Assembly: GCF_000751775.1 (NCBI RefSeq)
Contig: NZ_CCRF01000038.1
Span: 1 to 64,000 of the forward strand
Source: Caldibacillus thermoamylovorans
GTDB lineage: Bacteria; Bacillota; Bacilli; Bacillales; Caldibacillaceae
Reading direction: 5' to 3'
Length of the DNA: 64,000 bases
Below the pieces are notes generated by a model. It had not been told where the DNA came from. It ran no database searches and saw nothing but the letters and a program-made list of their open reading frames with translations. Below, piece after piece: positions 17,806 to 26,630 of the stretch; position 1 is the stretch's first letter, and each line of letters begins with the position of its first letter. Made by a program: the position numbers and the translations under genes.

Positions 17806-17938
17806 CAACAGTAAGGGGAAAAAATCAGCAGTGCACGTTTAGTATTCAATAGTAAAAGTGCAGAATTCAACAGTGCCCCCAGTTAATTCAACAGTAGAAC
17901 CCCGTAATTCAACAGTCCCCGACCTCCCATTTAACAGT
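17806..17938. repeat. array of seven degenerate repeats of about 21 bp
   Basis: The core CAACAGT, usually preceded by AATT, recurs at 17806, 17826 (CAGCAGT), 17847 (CAATAGT), 17868, 17889, 17910 and 17932 (TAACAGT), at intervals of 20, 21, 21, 21, 21 and 22 bp. Interval sequences vary. Two related copies 20 bp apart occur inverted at 59556-59580. The spacing equals two DNA helical turns. The array fills the 480-bp gap between the YjcZ-type gene and sbcD. Confidence 0.8.
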
Positions 17939-18088
17939 AAAATATGAGCGAGAAAGAAACATTTTGTATTTTGTTGTGAAACGTAACGTGGTATATTGAA
18001 AAGGACGAGAAGTAACGGTCATAAATAAAAAATGAAAGCAATGAACCTGTGATTCGAAAAAGCAAAAGGATGAAGGAGCGATTATTCC

Positions 18089-19291
18089 ATGAAATTTTTC
18101 CATACCGCAGACTGGCACTTAGGAAAACTTGTCCAAGGTGTGTACATGACCGAGGATCAACGGTATGTTTTGCAACAATTTATTGAAGCGATAGAAGAAG
18201 AGAAACCGGATGCAGTCGTTATTGCCGGTGATCTATATGACCGTGGAGTACCGCCAACGGAAGCTGTGAACTTACTGGATGAGGTACTGGAAACTATCGT
18301 TATCAAGCTAAAAACTCCGGTCTTGGCTGTTGCCGGGAACCACGATAGCCCGACACGCCTTCATTTCGGTAGTAACATTATGAAAGCGAATGGTTACCAT
18401 ATTGTCGGTCAACTATCTCAGACGTTTGAACCTGTCATCCTGAGAGATGAATATGGCGAGGTTCACTTTCATCTTGTACCTTATACGGATCCGAGTGTGG
18501 TTCGACATGTATTTTCAGATGATGAGATTCGCTCTCATAATGATGCGATGCGAAAAATTACTGAAGCCATTGAAAAAAATATGAATCCGGATGCGCGCCA
18601 TGTCTTTGTCGGACATGCCTTTGTAACTCCGCACGGGGAAGAACAAGAAAACACAAGTGATTCGGAACGCCCGCTTGCCATTGGTGGCTCGGAATATGTT
18701 GATGCCAACCATTTTAAAAACTTCCACTACACAGCGCTTGGCCACCTCCATCAAGCACATTTTGTCCTAGACGAAAAGATTCGTTATTCAGGTTCGCCGC
18801 TTAAATATTCGATTTCAGAGGAAAATCATAAAAAAGGGTTTTACATTGTGGAAATGGACGGACATGGTCAAGTAACAATAGAGAAAAAACTGTTGAAACC
18901 AATCCGTGACATGAGAACGGTCGAAGCCACGATGGATGACCTATTAAAACATCCAATTAATGAAGACTATGTGTTCGTCCGTCTACTCGATGAGACACCG
19001 GTTTTATCACCGATGGAAAAGGTTCGTTCCGTTTATCCAAATGCGATGCATGTTGAACGGAAAATTATTTTGCCAACGGATCGCCAAAGTGTAAAAACAG
19101 AAAGAGTCGCGCGTCATCAAATGGATGACTTGTCTTTATTCCGAGCGTTTTATCAAGAAGTGAAAGGGACAGAAGTAACAGAGGAAACGGAATTGCTTTT
19201 CAAGGAAGTTCTCAACGAAATATTACAAGAAAATCAAGAAGAATTAAAACGAACAGCGCAAGAAGTTGCGGCGTCAAAATCAATAGACTAA
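18089..19291 (+). CDS. sbcD: exonuclease SbcCD subunit D (Mre11-like nuclease)
   Basis: The 400-residue calcineurin-like phosphoesterase shows the Mre11/SbcD motifs HTADWHLGK, GDLYDRGVP, GNHDSP, GHAF and GHLH, which hold the two manganese ions. With SbcC it forms the complex that opens hairpins and processes DNA ends. AAGGAG precedes the ATG. The sbcC start follows after 15 bp, so the two are an operon. Confidence 0.95.
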   Translation: MKFFHTADWHLGKLVQGVYMTEDQRYVLQQFIEAIEEEKPDAVVIAGDLYDRGVPPTEAVNLLDEVLETIVIKLKTPVLAVAGNHDSPTRLHFGSNIMKANGYHIVGQLSQTFEPVILRDEYGEVHFHLVPYTDPSVVRHVFSDDEIRSHNDAMRKITEAIEKNMNPDARHVFVGHAFVTPHGEEQENTSDSERPLAIGGSEYVDANHFKNFHYTALGHLHQAHFVLDEKIRYSGSPLKYSISEENHKKGFYIVEMDGHGQVTIEKKLLKPIRDMRTVEATMDDLLKHPINEDYVFVRLLDETPVLSPMEKVRSVYPNAMHVERKIILPTDRQSVKTERVARHQMDDLSLFRAFYQEVKGTEVTEETELLFKEVLNEILQENQEELKRTAQEVAASKSID

Positions 19292-19306
19292 GAGGTGGAC
19301 AGGAAG

Positions 19307-22300
19307 ATGAGACCAATTAAACTGACCATGACCGCATTCGGACCATATAAAGATCGGGAAGTCATTGATTTTACCGAGCTGGATGAAAATCGAATATTTG
19401 TCATATCCGGTAATACGGGTGCCGGGAAAACAACGATCTTTGATGCCATTTGTTTTGTTCTATACGGAGCGGCCAGTGGGGAAGATCGCAGTGATGTAAA
19501 AGGACTGCGTAGTGACTTTGCCGATGATGATGTACATACTTCTGTTGAATTAGAATTTGAATTGCGTGGTCATTTATATCGAATCAAAAGGCAGCTCTCC
19601 CATGTGAAAAAAGGAAACAAAACAGCAACTGGCGAGGCTTACGAATTTTACGAAAAGATAGGAGAACAAGAGATTCCGTGTGTGGATCGGCAAATTGTTT
19701 CCGAGATTAATAAAAAGGTAGAAGAATTGGTCGGTTTAACGCGTGACCAATTTATTCAAATCGTCATGCTTCCACAAGGCGAGTTCCGGAAACTCCTGAC
19801 ATCACAAACGGAAAATAAAGAGGAAATACTCCGAAAAATTTTTAAAACCGAACGCTATACACTTATTAGCCAACGATTAAAAGAAAAGAAACAACAGGCA
19901 GAGGATGATTTTACTCGGGAAAAACAAACGCGTGACCGCTATTTTTCCGATATTCAAACTTTATTGCCGGCACGGGATGAATCAACTTTATTTGCAACTC
20001 TTGCACAAGAAAATTTTAATACCTACCAAGTTTTAGACGGCTTAGATGAAGAATCTGTTTATTATGAGAAGTCCATTGAAGCAAATAAACAAAACGAAAA
20101 ATTAGCTGAAGCAGCCTATCATAAAAAACTTGAAGAGTACCATAAGGCAGAAGGGATTAATGAGGAATTTAAAAATCTGGAAGAAAAAGAAAATCATCTT
20201 AAAGAAGAAAGAGCGAAAGAGCCAATTTTTAAAGAGAAGAAAGTTCAGTTGGAAAATGCAGAGCGGGCAGGAAAAATTGAAAGCTATGAAAACCAAGTGA
20301 ATGAATGGCGCAAAGATGAAAAGGAAAAGTCTGCTCGCTTTCAATTGATAGAAAAATCTTATCATCGTACCGTTCAAACTTTGCAAACCGCGGAAGCTTC
20401 ATATAAGGAACAGGAAAGTAAAAAGGCTGAGCGAGAAGAGATAAGGAAAAAGCTAGACGGTTATAAAGAGTTTTTACCTTTAGTCCAAGAGATCGACATG
20501 AAAAAACAAGAACTTATGGAACAACAAAAAAATGTTCAAAACCTGGCTAAAAATCGGGATTCTATTGTCAGCACAATTCAAGAGCAAAAAGAAAAGAAAC
20601 AGAAATTAAACAATCAAATTAAGGGGTTGGAGATTCGAGTAGATACATTACCGGATAAACAACAGAAGTTAATTGAACTACGGAATCAGGCAACCGTGTT
20701 ACAAGGTTATTTAAAACTACAACGAAAACAAGCAGAAATGGATAAAGATGTAAAGACGAAAGAGAATCAATATATCACAGCGAAACAAAAATACGAAACA
20801 ATGGAAGCCGCTTGGATCAATGGTCAAGCAATTATTCTCGCTTCCCATTTACATGATGGTGAAGCTTGTCCGGTTTGCGGAAGCACAGAACATCCGAATA
20901 AAGCAGGCGGTCATGTTGATGTACCAACAAAAGATGCGTTGGATGCTGCAAAAATTGAATTCAACCAAATTGATGGAGCCTATAGAGATAGTAAAGCAAA
21001 ATATAATACTTTGAAGGCAGAGCTTGAAGAAAAGGCAATTGAAGTTCGTCAGTTGGGCTTCCATGTTCAAAATGTTGAAGTAACTTATAAAAAAATGGTT
21101 GAAGATGGGAAAAAATTAAGTGCAGAAGTTGATTCATTGCAATCGGAAAAAGAAAAGTTGGCTCGTTTAAAGACACAACTTGAAAAATTGGAAGCAAACT
21201 TAAGTCGGATGGAAAAACAACAAGAATCTGTGACGGAAGACTACCAATTACACAATACTGCCTATCAAGCAAATAAAGCTGTCTATCAAGAACAATTAAA
21301 CCGGATTCCGGAAGATTTACGACAACTATCCGTCCTAAAGGCAAAAATCGCTGATACAGAAGCGATTCAAAAGACAATGGAACAAGCTTGGGAACAGGCA
21401 CAAAAACAAATACAATCAGCGAAAGAAGAAGTCGCCAAAGCAAAGGTAAACTTAGAAAATGCAAAACTCGCTTTGGATGAAAGCCGTAAGAAAAAAGAAA
21501 AAGCGGAACAACAATTTATTGAAATGTTGCATAAAGCCGGGTTTTCGAATGAAGAAACATATCGTCAGGAAAAAATGGCAGAAACAAGCCAAAAACAGTT
21601 AAAAGCGGAAATTGAATCTTATTATAACAATATTGCTTCGTTACAGCTTCTGGTGAAAGATTTGCATGAAACATTAAAAGATAAACATAAAGTTGATTTA
21701 AACGAGTTAAAAACCGAACTGGATCAATTAAAACAAGCCTTCGATCAGGCACAAGAACAGTTAAGACAATCAGAACAGTATTTACAGCATGTGAGAAAGT
21801 TGCAGAAAAACATTTTTGAAGCAAATGAGCGTGTGACAGAATTTGAAAGACGGAAAAACATTGTCGCAGATCTCTATGATGTGATTCGTGGACAAAATGA
21901 TAAAAAGATTTCTTTTGAGCGCTATTTACAAATTGAATTTCTGGAGCAAATTCTGATTGCTGCCAATGAACGGCTAAAGCGTTTATCAAATGGTCAATAT
22001 GTGTTACTTCGCAGTGAGCGGCAAGAAGCAAGAGGGAAACAAAGCGGCCTTGGACTCGATATATATGATTCCTACACGGGACAAACACGTGATGTAAAAA
22101 CATTATCCGGCGGTGAAAAGTTCAATGCGTCCTTGTCACTTGCTCTCGGTATGGCAGACGTGATTCAAAGCTACCAAGGCGGCGTGTCGATCGATACGAT
22201 GTTTATTGATGAGGGATTTGGTTCACTGGATGAGGAATCCTTAACAAAGGCCATTGATACATTAATCGACTTACAACAAACCGGTCGAATGATTGGGATT

Positions 22301-22399
22301 ATTTCCCATGTTCAAGAGCTGAAAAATGCAATCCCTGCGATCCTGGAAGTCAATAAAACGAAGGAAGGATACAGTAAAACACAGTTCGTTATTAAGTAG
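19307..22399 (+). CDS. sbcC: exonuclease SbcCD subunit C (Rad50-like ATPase)
   Basis: A 1030-residue SMC-like protein: N-terminal Walker A GNTGAGKTT, two long coiled coils joined by a zinc hook CPVCG (Cys521/Cys524), and a C-terminal signature LSGGEKFNASLSLALG with Walker B FIDEGFGSLDEE. It regulates SbcD nuclease action on DNA ends. I choose ATG 19307 with AGAGGTGG at 19291-19298, over in-frame GTG 19295. No clear terminator was found in the next 120 bp. Confidence 0.95.
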   Translation: MRPIKLTMTAFGPYKDREVIDFTELDENRIFVISGNTGAGKTTIFDAICFVLYGAASGEDRSDVKGLRSDFADDDVHTSVELEFELRGHLYRIKRQLSHVKKGNKTATGEAYEFYEKIGEQEIPCVDRQIVSEINKKVEELVGLTRDQFIQIVMLPQGEFRKLLTSQTENKEEILRKIFKTERYTLISQRLKEKKQQAEDDFTREKQTRDRYFSDIQTLLPARDESTLFATLAQENFNTYQVLDGLDEESVYYEKSIEANKQNEKLAEAAYHKKLEEYHKAEGINEEFKNLEEKENHLKEERAKEPIFKEKKVQLENAERAGKIESYENQVNEWRKDEKEKSARFQLIEKSYHRTVQTLQTAEASYKEQESKKAEREEIRKKLDGYKEFLPLVQEIDMKKQELMEQQKNVQNLAKNRDSIVSTIQEQKEKKQKLNNQIKGLEIRVDTLPDKQQKLIELRNQATVLQGYLKLQRKQAEMDKDVKTKENQYITAKQKYETMEAAWINGQAIILASHLHDGEACPVCGSTEHPNKAGGHVDVPTKDALDAAKIEFNQIDGAYRDSKAKYNTLKAELEEKAIEVRQLGFHVQNVEVTYKKMVEDGKKLSAEVDSLQSEKEKLARLKTQLEKLEANLSRMEKQQESVTEDYQLHNTAYQANKAVYQEQLNRIPEDLRQLSVLKAKIADTEAIQKTMEQAWEQAQKQIQSAKEEVAKAKVNLENAKLALDESRKKKEKAEQQFIEMLHKAGFSNEETYRQEKMAETSQKQLKAEIESYYNNIASLQLLVKDLHETLKDKHKVDLNELKTELDQLKQAFDQAQEQLRQSEQYLQHVRKLQKNIFEANERVTEFERRKNIVADLYDVIRGQNDKKISFERYLQIEFLEQILIAANERLKRLSNGQYVLLRSERQEARGKQSGLGLDIYDSYTGQTRDVKTLSGGEKFNASLSLALGMADVIQSYQGGVSIDTMFIDEGFGSLDEESLTKAIDTLIDLQQTGRMIGIISHVQELKNAIPAILEVNKTKEGYSKTQFVIK

Positions 22400-22523
22400 G
22401 ATTCAAAAAAAGACCAAAATATATTCGGAAAATTAACCATGCACAAACAAGTTTTACCTTTCAAATGAAGGTTTGCATTATTTTAAAGTTTTTTCCAAAT
22501 CTGGTTTTTATTTATAAGCAAAA

Positions 22524-22820
22524 CTAGTGTACAGTCCTGTTACCTAAAAACAACATTCTGCCTGTTTTTAAAAAGCAAAATGACCAACAAATAGCCCCGC
22601 CCTCTTCTGGACATAATAAAGGAGAGGAGGGGGATATATGAACTTTCTCTTTGTTATAATGGGAAAAATTCGCGCCCACTCCAATACCAACCTCAAGAAT
22701 GTTACCATAGGCCGAATTTATGATTTTCCTTCTCCTTGCAGCCATGTTTGGATTTTCCCGATTTTTTTCATACATCGTTACTTGCTTATCATACTTTTTA
22801 ATTAAGTTTTTTTGTTTCAT
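22524..22820 (-). pseudogene. truncated class I SAM-dependent methyltransferase
   Basis: ATG 22820 has a good ribosome site (GGAGGAAC) and starts like YdaC-type methyltransferases (KNLIKKYDKQ, then AARRRKIINSAYGNILEVGIGVGANFSHYN with the SAM-binding EVGIGVGAN). After about 58 residues the similarity stops and the rest looks like random sequence, rich in Cys and Pro, to a stop at 22524. The C-terminal two thirds of the domain is missing, so this is a remnant made by a deletion near 22640. Confidence 0.7.
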
Positions 22821-22963
22821 ATGTTCCTCCAAAATTAAACCCAAACAGCAGTTATTGATAGATTATACCAAAATATCAGAAATTTATTGGATATAATTAT
22901 TTTTAAAAATTTATGAATTACAGAGGAATATGATAGACCATGTTTAAATAGAAGCATTTTTAA

Positions 22964-23278
22964 TTAAGAGACAAGTTTTAAGCCAATAGTCGAACATAAA
23001 ATAATCGCAATAAACAGGACCCTTTTCCAATTTCTCGACTCTCCATAAATAAACATTCCGATTAAGGTACCAAAAACGACACCGATTCCTGTCCAAATGG
23101 CATAAGCTGTTCCCATTGGTAAAAATCGTAATGAATAACCTAAACATAGCAGACTACAACCAAATCCAAGAATTAATAAAACGATCGTTTGCCAATTTCT
23201 CGTTTTCTGCAATTGATTGATCATCGCCACACCAAATGCTTCAAATAAGCCTGCCAAAATTAATGAAAACCAAGCCAT
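22964..23278 (-). CDS. ykkD: SMR-family guanidinium exporter subunit YkkD
   Basis: A small multidrug resistance protein of about 104 residues with four membrane helices, matching B. subtilis YkkD (PMGTAYAIWTGIGVVFGTLIG, IILCSTIGLKLVS). It is the second gene after a guanidine-I riboswitch and pairs with YkkC as a heteromeric exporter. GTG 23281 or ATG 23278 could be the start; both follow AAGGAG and overlap the ykkC stop. The glutamate in helix 1 (AGLFEAFG) is the proton/substrate site of the family. Confidence 0.9.
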   Translation of the reverse strand: MAWFSLILAGLFEAFGVAMINQLQKTRNWQTIVLLILGFGCSLLCLGYSLRFLPMGTAYAIWTGIGVVFGTLIGMFIYGESRNWKRVLFIAIILCSTIGLKLVS

Positions 23279-23619
23279 CACATTTTTTCTCCTTCTTCAA
23301 CTTGATGATCTGTGACTAATTTCAAGCCAATTACGCCGATTAATAATAGGAATATTAATAAGATTTTTTCCCACCTAAATGGTTCACTAAAGAAAAGAAT
23401 CTCTGAAATCACCGTACCTACTGTTCCTAATCCGACAAAAACTGCGTAAACCGTCCCGGCAGGAAGAACTTGTGCAGCTGTGATCATTAGGTAATTGCTG
23501 AGAATTAGAGCCACTATTGTTCCTGTCCAAGTCCAAAAGCTATCAGCATGGGCTAAACCAATCACCCAAAATATTTCCAAAATAGCTGCTATAATGACTC
23601 GCATCCATTGTTGATTCAT
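23278..23619 (-). CDS. ykkC: SMR-family guanidinium exporter subunit YkkC
   Basis: A 113-residue four-helix SMR protein matching B. subtilis YkkC ([42 protein letters not shown]). The helix-1 Glu (ILEIFWVIG) is the conserved ion-coupling residue. The start is ATG 23619, 7 nt after GGAGGTG. It overlaps ykkD and lies directly behind a guanidine-I riboswitch, so it should be made only when guanidine accumulates. Confidence 0.92.
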   Translation of the reverse strand: MNQQWMRVIIAAILEIFWVIGLAHADSFWTWTGTIVALILSNYLMITAAQVLPAGTVYAVFVGLGTVGTVISEILFFSEPFRWEKILLIFLLLIGVIGLKLVTDHQVEEGEKM

Positions 23620-23646
23620 CAAAACGCACCTCCAGTTTTGTGCTAC

Positions 23647-23693
23647 AAAAAAGCCCTGAGAGAAAACTATTGAATTCAGTTTCTCCCGGGCTT
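23647..23693 (-). terminator. terminator of the guanidine riboswitch
   Basis: On the minus strand AGCCCGGGAGAAACTG pairs with the complementary stretch ending TCTCTCAGGGCT, followed by six T residues. The 5' arm is shared with the aptamer's last helix, so ligand binding would prevent termination upstream of ykkC. Confidence 0.88.
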
Positions 23694-23770
23694 TTATCCC
23701 TCCGTGGCACAGCTATAGAACTGTGAGTTTTCTCTCGGACCGGACCAACATAATCATTGCGGAACCCTAG
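23685..23770 (-). promoter_or_regulatory. guanidine-I (ykkC) riboswitch aptamer
   Basis: Read on the minus strand the segment contains the conserved ykkC-RNA blocks CTAGGGTTCCGC, GGTCCGGTCCGAGAG and GCCACGGAGGGATAAAAGCC, in order and at normal spacing. It lies just upstream of an SMR exporter pair. This class binds guanidinium and turns on export. Confidence 0.95.
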
Positions 23771-23800
23771 AAAACAATTTTACCTATATACTTAAAAATT

Positions 23801-23828
23801 ATTATACATGAAATTGAAGCATATTCAA
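23801..23828 (-). promoter_or_regulatory. promoter of the riboswitch-ykkCD transcript
   Basis: On the minus strand TTGAAT (23828-23823), a 16-bp spacer and TATAAT (23806-23801) lie about 30 bp upstream of the aptamer. Confidence 0.6.
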
Positions 23829-24014
23829 GCGAAACTGGATTTCGTGAGTCCTTTTCATAAAATTCATCTTAGCTAAAACAACATAACAAATTTACGAATG
23901 AACATTGAAAGAATCTCGGGAAATAGGCAAACACACAATTCTTAGGTACAAGTTGATAGGGAGATGACTAAATGAATATGATGAAGTGAATGGAAAGGAA
24001 GAGGAGAGATGCTT

Positions 24015-24482
24015 ATGTATCAAAGTTACAGTCCCTACTATGAGTATAATGAAAATAGTCGAACTGAGTATTACCATCCAATGCTGTACTCGATGGCAGA
24101 CTATTTTCCGGCCGCCTATGATGAAAGACAATTTAATCTACCACCCTTTTTCCCGGGAGGAATTTTGGGACCACAGCAGGGTCCACCAAGCTTTTCGCCT
24201 CCAATCGGGCAACCTGGCGGAGGAGAACAGGGAGGCCCCCCAACTGGTGCACCTCCATCTTTTATCCCGACACAACAAGCGGGAGTATTTGCGGTAGATC
24301 CGGGTGGTATTCGTCGTTGCTTGTTTAGATACACCTATGTTTGGCTGAACAATGGTCAGCAATTCTGGTTTTATCCGATTTTTGTAGGTAGAAGATCAGT
24401 AGCAGGTTGGCGATGGATCGGGTTTACGTGGGTTTATTTTGGTATTGATTTGCGACAAATCCAATCTTTTACTTGCGTTTGA
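24015..24482 (+). CDS. Tyr/Pro/Gly-rich protein of unknown function with conserved C-terminus
   Basis: A 155-residue protein in three parts: a Tyr-rich N-terminus (YQSYSPYYEYNENSRTEYY), a central Pro-Gly-Gln stretch (PPFFPGG to PPSFIPTQ), and a C-terminal domain of about 60 residues rich in Trp and Phe (RRCLFRYTYVWLNNGQQFWF, GIDLRQIQSFTC). No signal peptide is seen. The composition resembles spore-coat or spore-surface proteins of Bacillaceae, but that is inference. The start is ATG 24015, 8 nt after GAGGAG, rather than ATG 24009. A strong terminator follows. Confidence 0.7.
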   Translation: MYQSYSPYYEYNENSRTEYYHPMLYSMADYFPAAYDERQFNLPPFFPGGILGPQQGPPSFSPPIGQPGGGEQGGPPTGAPPSFIPTQQAGVFAVDPGGIRRCLFRYTYVWLNNGQQFWFYPIFVGRRSVAGWRWIGFTWVYFGIDLRQIQSFTCV

Positions 24483-24505
24483 GAAAAATATGATTTTTCT
24501 TCAGC

Positions 24506-24545
24506 AAAAAGGTGCCATTCTGAAATAACGGATGGCACCCTTTTT
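24506..24545. terminator. bidirectional Rho-independent terminator
   Basis: AAAAAGGTGCCAT (24506-24518) pairs with ATGGCACC (24532-24539), followed by C and a T-run (24541-24545). Placed between convergent genes, it can serve both strands. Confidence 0.88.
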
Positions 24546-24576
24546 ACTTTATGTTCTTAAAGTATAAGATAAAGCT

Positions 24577-25440
24577 TTATCTGTAAATTTGGTTATAATG
24601 CTTTGGAATATTCGTGAACCATTTAACATAAATAAATCGAAACAAGACAATGGTTATAAGATGTAATATTGAAAAATAGAAGAGATTCCAATTTTCTGCT
24701 AGGAATAAAAGCTCTTTTTTTACTAAGAAATCATCTAGCAGCCATTTAAAAAATAACACTCCGGCAATCCAATACCATTTAAATTGAAACATTACCACAA
24801 ATGTAATGAGGAACATGAATAAAAAGATGATTAGAGCATTTAGAGCCAAGGTATTTCTATAGGGATCGGAAAACCATTCAACTGAATAAAGATGGGTAGA
24901 AAAAACGACTAACAACAAGAATTGAAGGGTGTTGGAATAAACAGAGATCGTCAAGTACATAGTAATATATCGCACGACTCTTGTCGGATTTTTGAGCTTT
25001 TCATACCAGAACTTTGCTAAATAAAAACAAATAGGTAGTAGTAAAAAAGTAATCCATGTCCTCCACCAATGATGATCATATAGTTCAAATTTTATGAATA
25101 ATTCCTCTATCCCTATAAATGATATGGTGGTGAGAATAATCATTACAAATGGATAATGAAAGGCAGCAATTACGCTGGCAGCTGTCGGTATGGCAAGTCC
25201 TTGTGAAACAATTGACCCAAGAGTGGAATCAAACCAAAAGGTCTTAATTAAATTTGGTTTATAATCATAGCCCTGGAAGATGATCAATATAAAATAGTCG
25301 ACAATATAGGCTAACCCGCTGATAAAAAAATAGGTTTGAACTAATCTTTTTTTCTCTTTATGTTTGATGATTGTAATGATAAAGACGATAAGGCTAATTC
25401 CTGATAATACGAAAAACCAAAAGTAATTGGGCGTATTCAC
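24577..25440 (-). CDS. CBO0543-like multi-pass membrane protein of unknown function
   Basis: A 287-residue, strongly hydrophobic protein with about eight membrane helices. It resembles the CBO0543 family of uncharacterised Firmicute membrane proteins by its aromatic helices and PTRVVRYI loop. The best start is GTG 25440, with AGGAGG at 25447-25452; the upstream ATG (25464) would put the ribosome site inside the coding region. Function unknown. Confidence 0.65.
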   Translation of the reverse strand: MNTPNYFWFFVLSGISLIVFIITIIKHKEKKRLVQTYFFISGLAYIVDYFILIIFQGYDYKPNLIKTFWFDSTLGSIVSQGLAIPTAASVIAAFHYPFVMIILTTISFIGIEELFIKFELYDHHWWRTWITFLLLPICFYLAKFWYEKLKNPTRVVRYITMYLTISVYSNTLQFLLLVVFSTHLYSVEWFSDPYRNTLALNALIIFLFMFLITFVVMFQFKWYWIAGVLFFKWLLDDFLVKKELLFLAENWNLFYFSILHLITIVLFRFIYVKWFTNIPKHYNQIYR

Positions 25441-25582
25441 GTCTAGCCTCCTATTGAATATCAAATATGGATGAATCTAACCAGTATTCTTAAGCAAATC
25501 GGAACTTTCCTAATTACTTATGCCACTTTCTGAGTAGATTATTGCAATATTTCTATTCTTTGTTATATGGGCAAAAAATATC

Positions 25583-25789
25583 CTAACAAAAAACAGGAAA
25601 AACCGATTTATCAACGTTAAAAAATAGATTAACATTCCAATTGACAAGGAAAATTGCCCTACCCAAATCACAAGAAAAACGAATGTATGAAAAGAACTGT
25701 TCTAATCTCGAACCAAAAGGACAATTTTTAGTCACAAAGAAATAGCCTGTCATCAGAAAATTCACAAATAACCCTACCCAAACAAACAG
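25583..25789 (-). pseudogene. possible fragment of a small membrane protein
   Basis: An open frame without a credible start or ribosome site encodes a helix (HLFVWVGLFVNFLMTGYFFV) and continues to a stop at 25583. It starts just after the peptidase gene's stop in another frame. It looks like a decayed membrane-protein gene, but chance coding cannot be excluded. Confidence 0.25.
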
Positions 25790-25805
25790 ATGAGGCTTGA
25801 TTCCT

Positions 25806-26528
25806 TTATTTTGTTATCACAATCGCTTGTTTTCCCATCTGCTCCCAAGCTTGGATAAAAGCTTGTCTGTCCACTTTTTGATTCTTCGTTCCATAAGGGT
25901 TGTTCAAATATAGATATTCTTGATCAAATCCGGTTATGACCACACTGTGTTCGCTGAAGGTGATCTGTATTTCCCCTTGTGGCGTGTCCCAAGTTTGGAA
26001 ATTATGTACTGGTTGAAATGTATTTGTTACAATTACCCAAACCGGCAACCCTTTTTGTAATTGCTTAATAACTTTTTCAAATGTTTCTCCTGTTAAATCT
26101 ATGACTTTTTTGCCGGCATATTGAACAGCTAACTGGTAAATCGGTTCGTGATATACAGCAAGCCCTGGTCCATCCTCCATATTGCCGACAAATCCGACAT
26201 TTGGATTTCCGTAAAGACCATCGTCATATTGAAGTGGCACCTTAGCTATTTTTTCAGCCAATTCATTTTTTGTCACTTCTATACCGTGATAATTTAGTAA
26301 CATGGCGAGACTTGTTACTTCACACCCATTGTATAGGCTGGGATGTTCCATTTGATTGATGAGTGGTACATCTATTTGAATTTTTTTAATGTCATCTGTG
26401 GCATTTTTTGTTGAGTCTTCCTGTGACTTGGCTAATAAGTTAATTTCTTCCGCAAAATCAAATTTTTGATTGAAAATATATATGAATACAATCAGGCAAG
26501 CAATTACCAAGATTCGCTTTTTTTTCAC
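25806..26528 (-). CDS. secreted C39-like cysteine peptidase, YvpB-like
   Basis: A 240-residue protein with an N-terminal hydrophobic signal or anchor (RILVIACLIVFIYIF) and a Peptidase_C39_2/BtrH-type domain. The catalytic Cys is in NGCEVTSLAMLLNYHG and the His in SEHSVVITGFD, with Asn in LNNPYG. It should act outside the membrane; the substrate is unknown. The start is GTG 26528 with a weak ribosome site. Confidence 0.75.
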   Translation of the reverse strand: MKKKRILVIACLIVFIYIFNQKFDFAEEINLLAKSQEDSTKNATDDIKKIQIDVPLINQMEHPSLYNGCEVTSLAMLLNYHGIEVTKNELAEKIAKVPLQYDDGLYGNPNVGFVGNMEDGPGLAVYHEPIYQLAVQYAGKKVIDLTGETFEKVIKQLQKGLPVWVIVTNTFQPVHNFQTWDTPQGEIQITFSEHSVVITGFDQEYLYLNNPYGTKNQKVDRQAFIQAWEQMGKQAIVITK

Positions 26529-26630
26529 CCAACTTCAACCTGCTTTCATCACAAATTTCCTTTATTTGTAAAGAGGGTTTTCGATCTAAGGATTTTTATT
26601 CCCTTAATGAGGATTCAAAATAATAAAAGT

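Noticed and set aside
17806-17938. Possible CRISPR array
   Set aside because: The repeated cores are only 7-11 bp with a total period near 21 bp. CRISPR repeats are 24-47 bp with spacers of similar length, and no cas genes are present.
20961-21464. 167-codon ORF antisense to sbcC
   Set aside because: A shadow frame opposite the SbcC coiled coil; no start signal or domain.
21516-22103. 195-codon ORF antisense to sbcC
   Set aside because: A shadow of a strongly supported coding gene in another frame; its product is low-complexity and rich in His and Leu.
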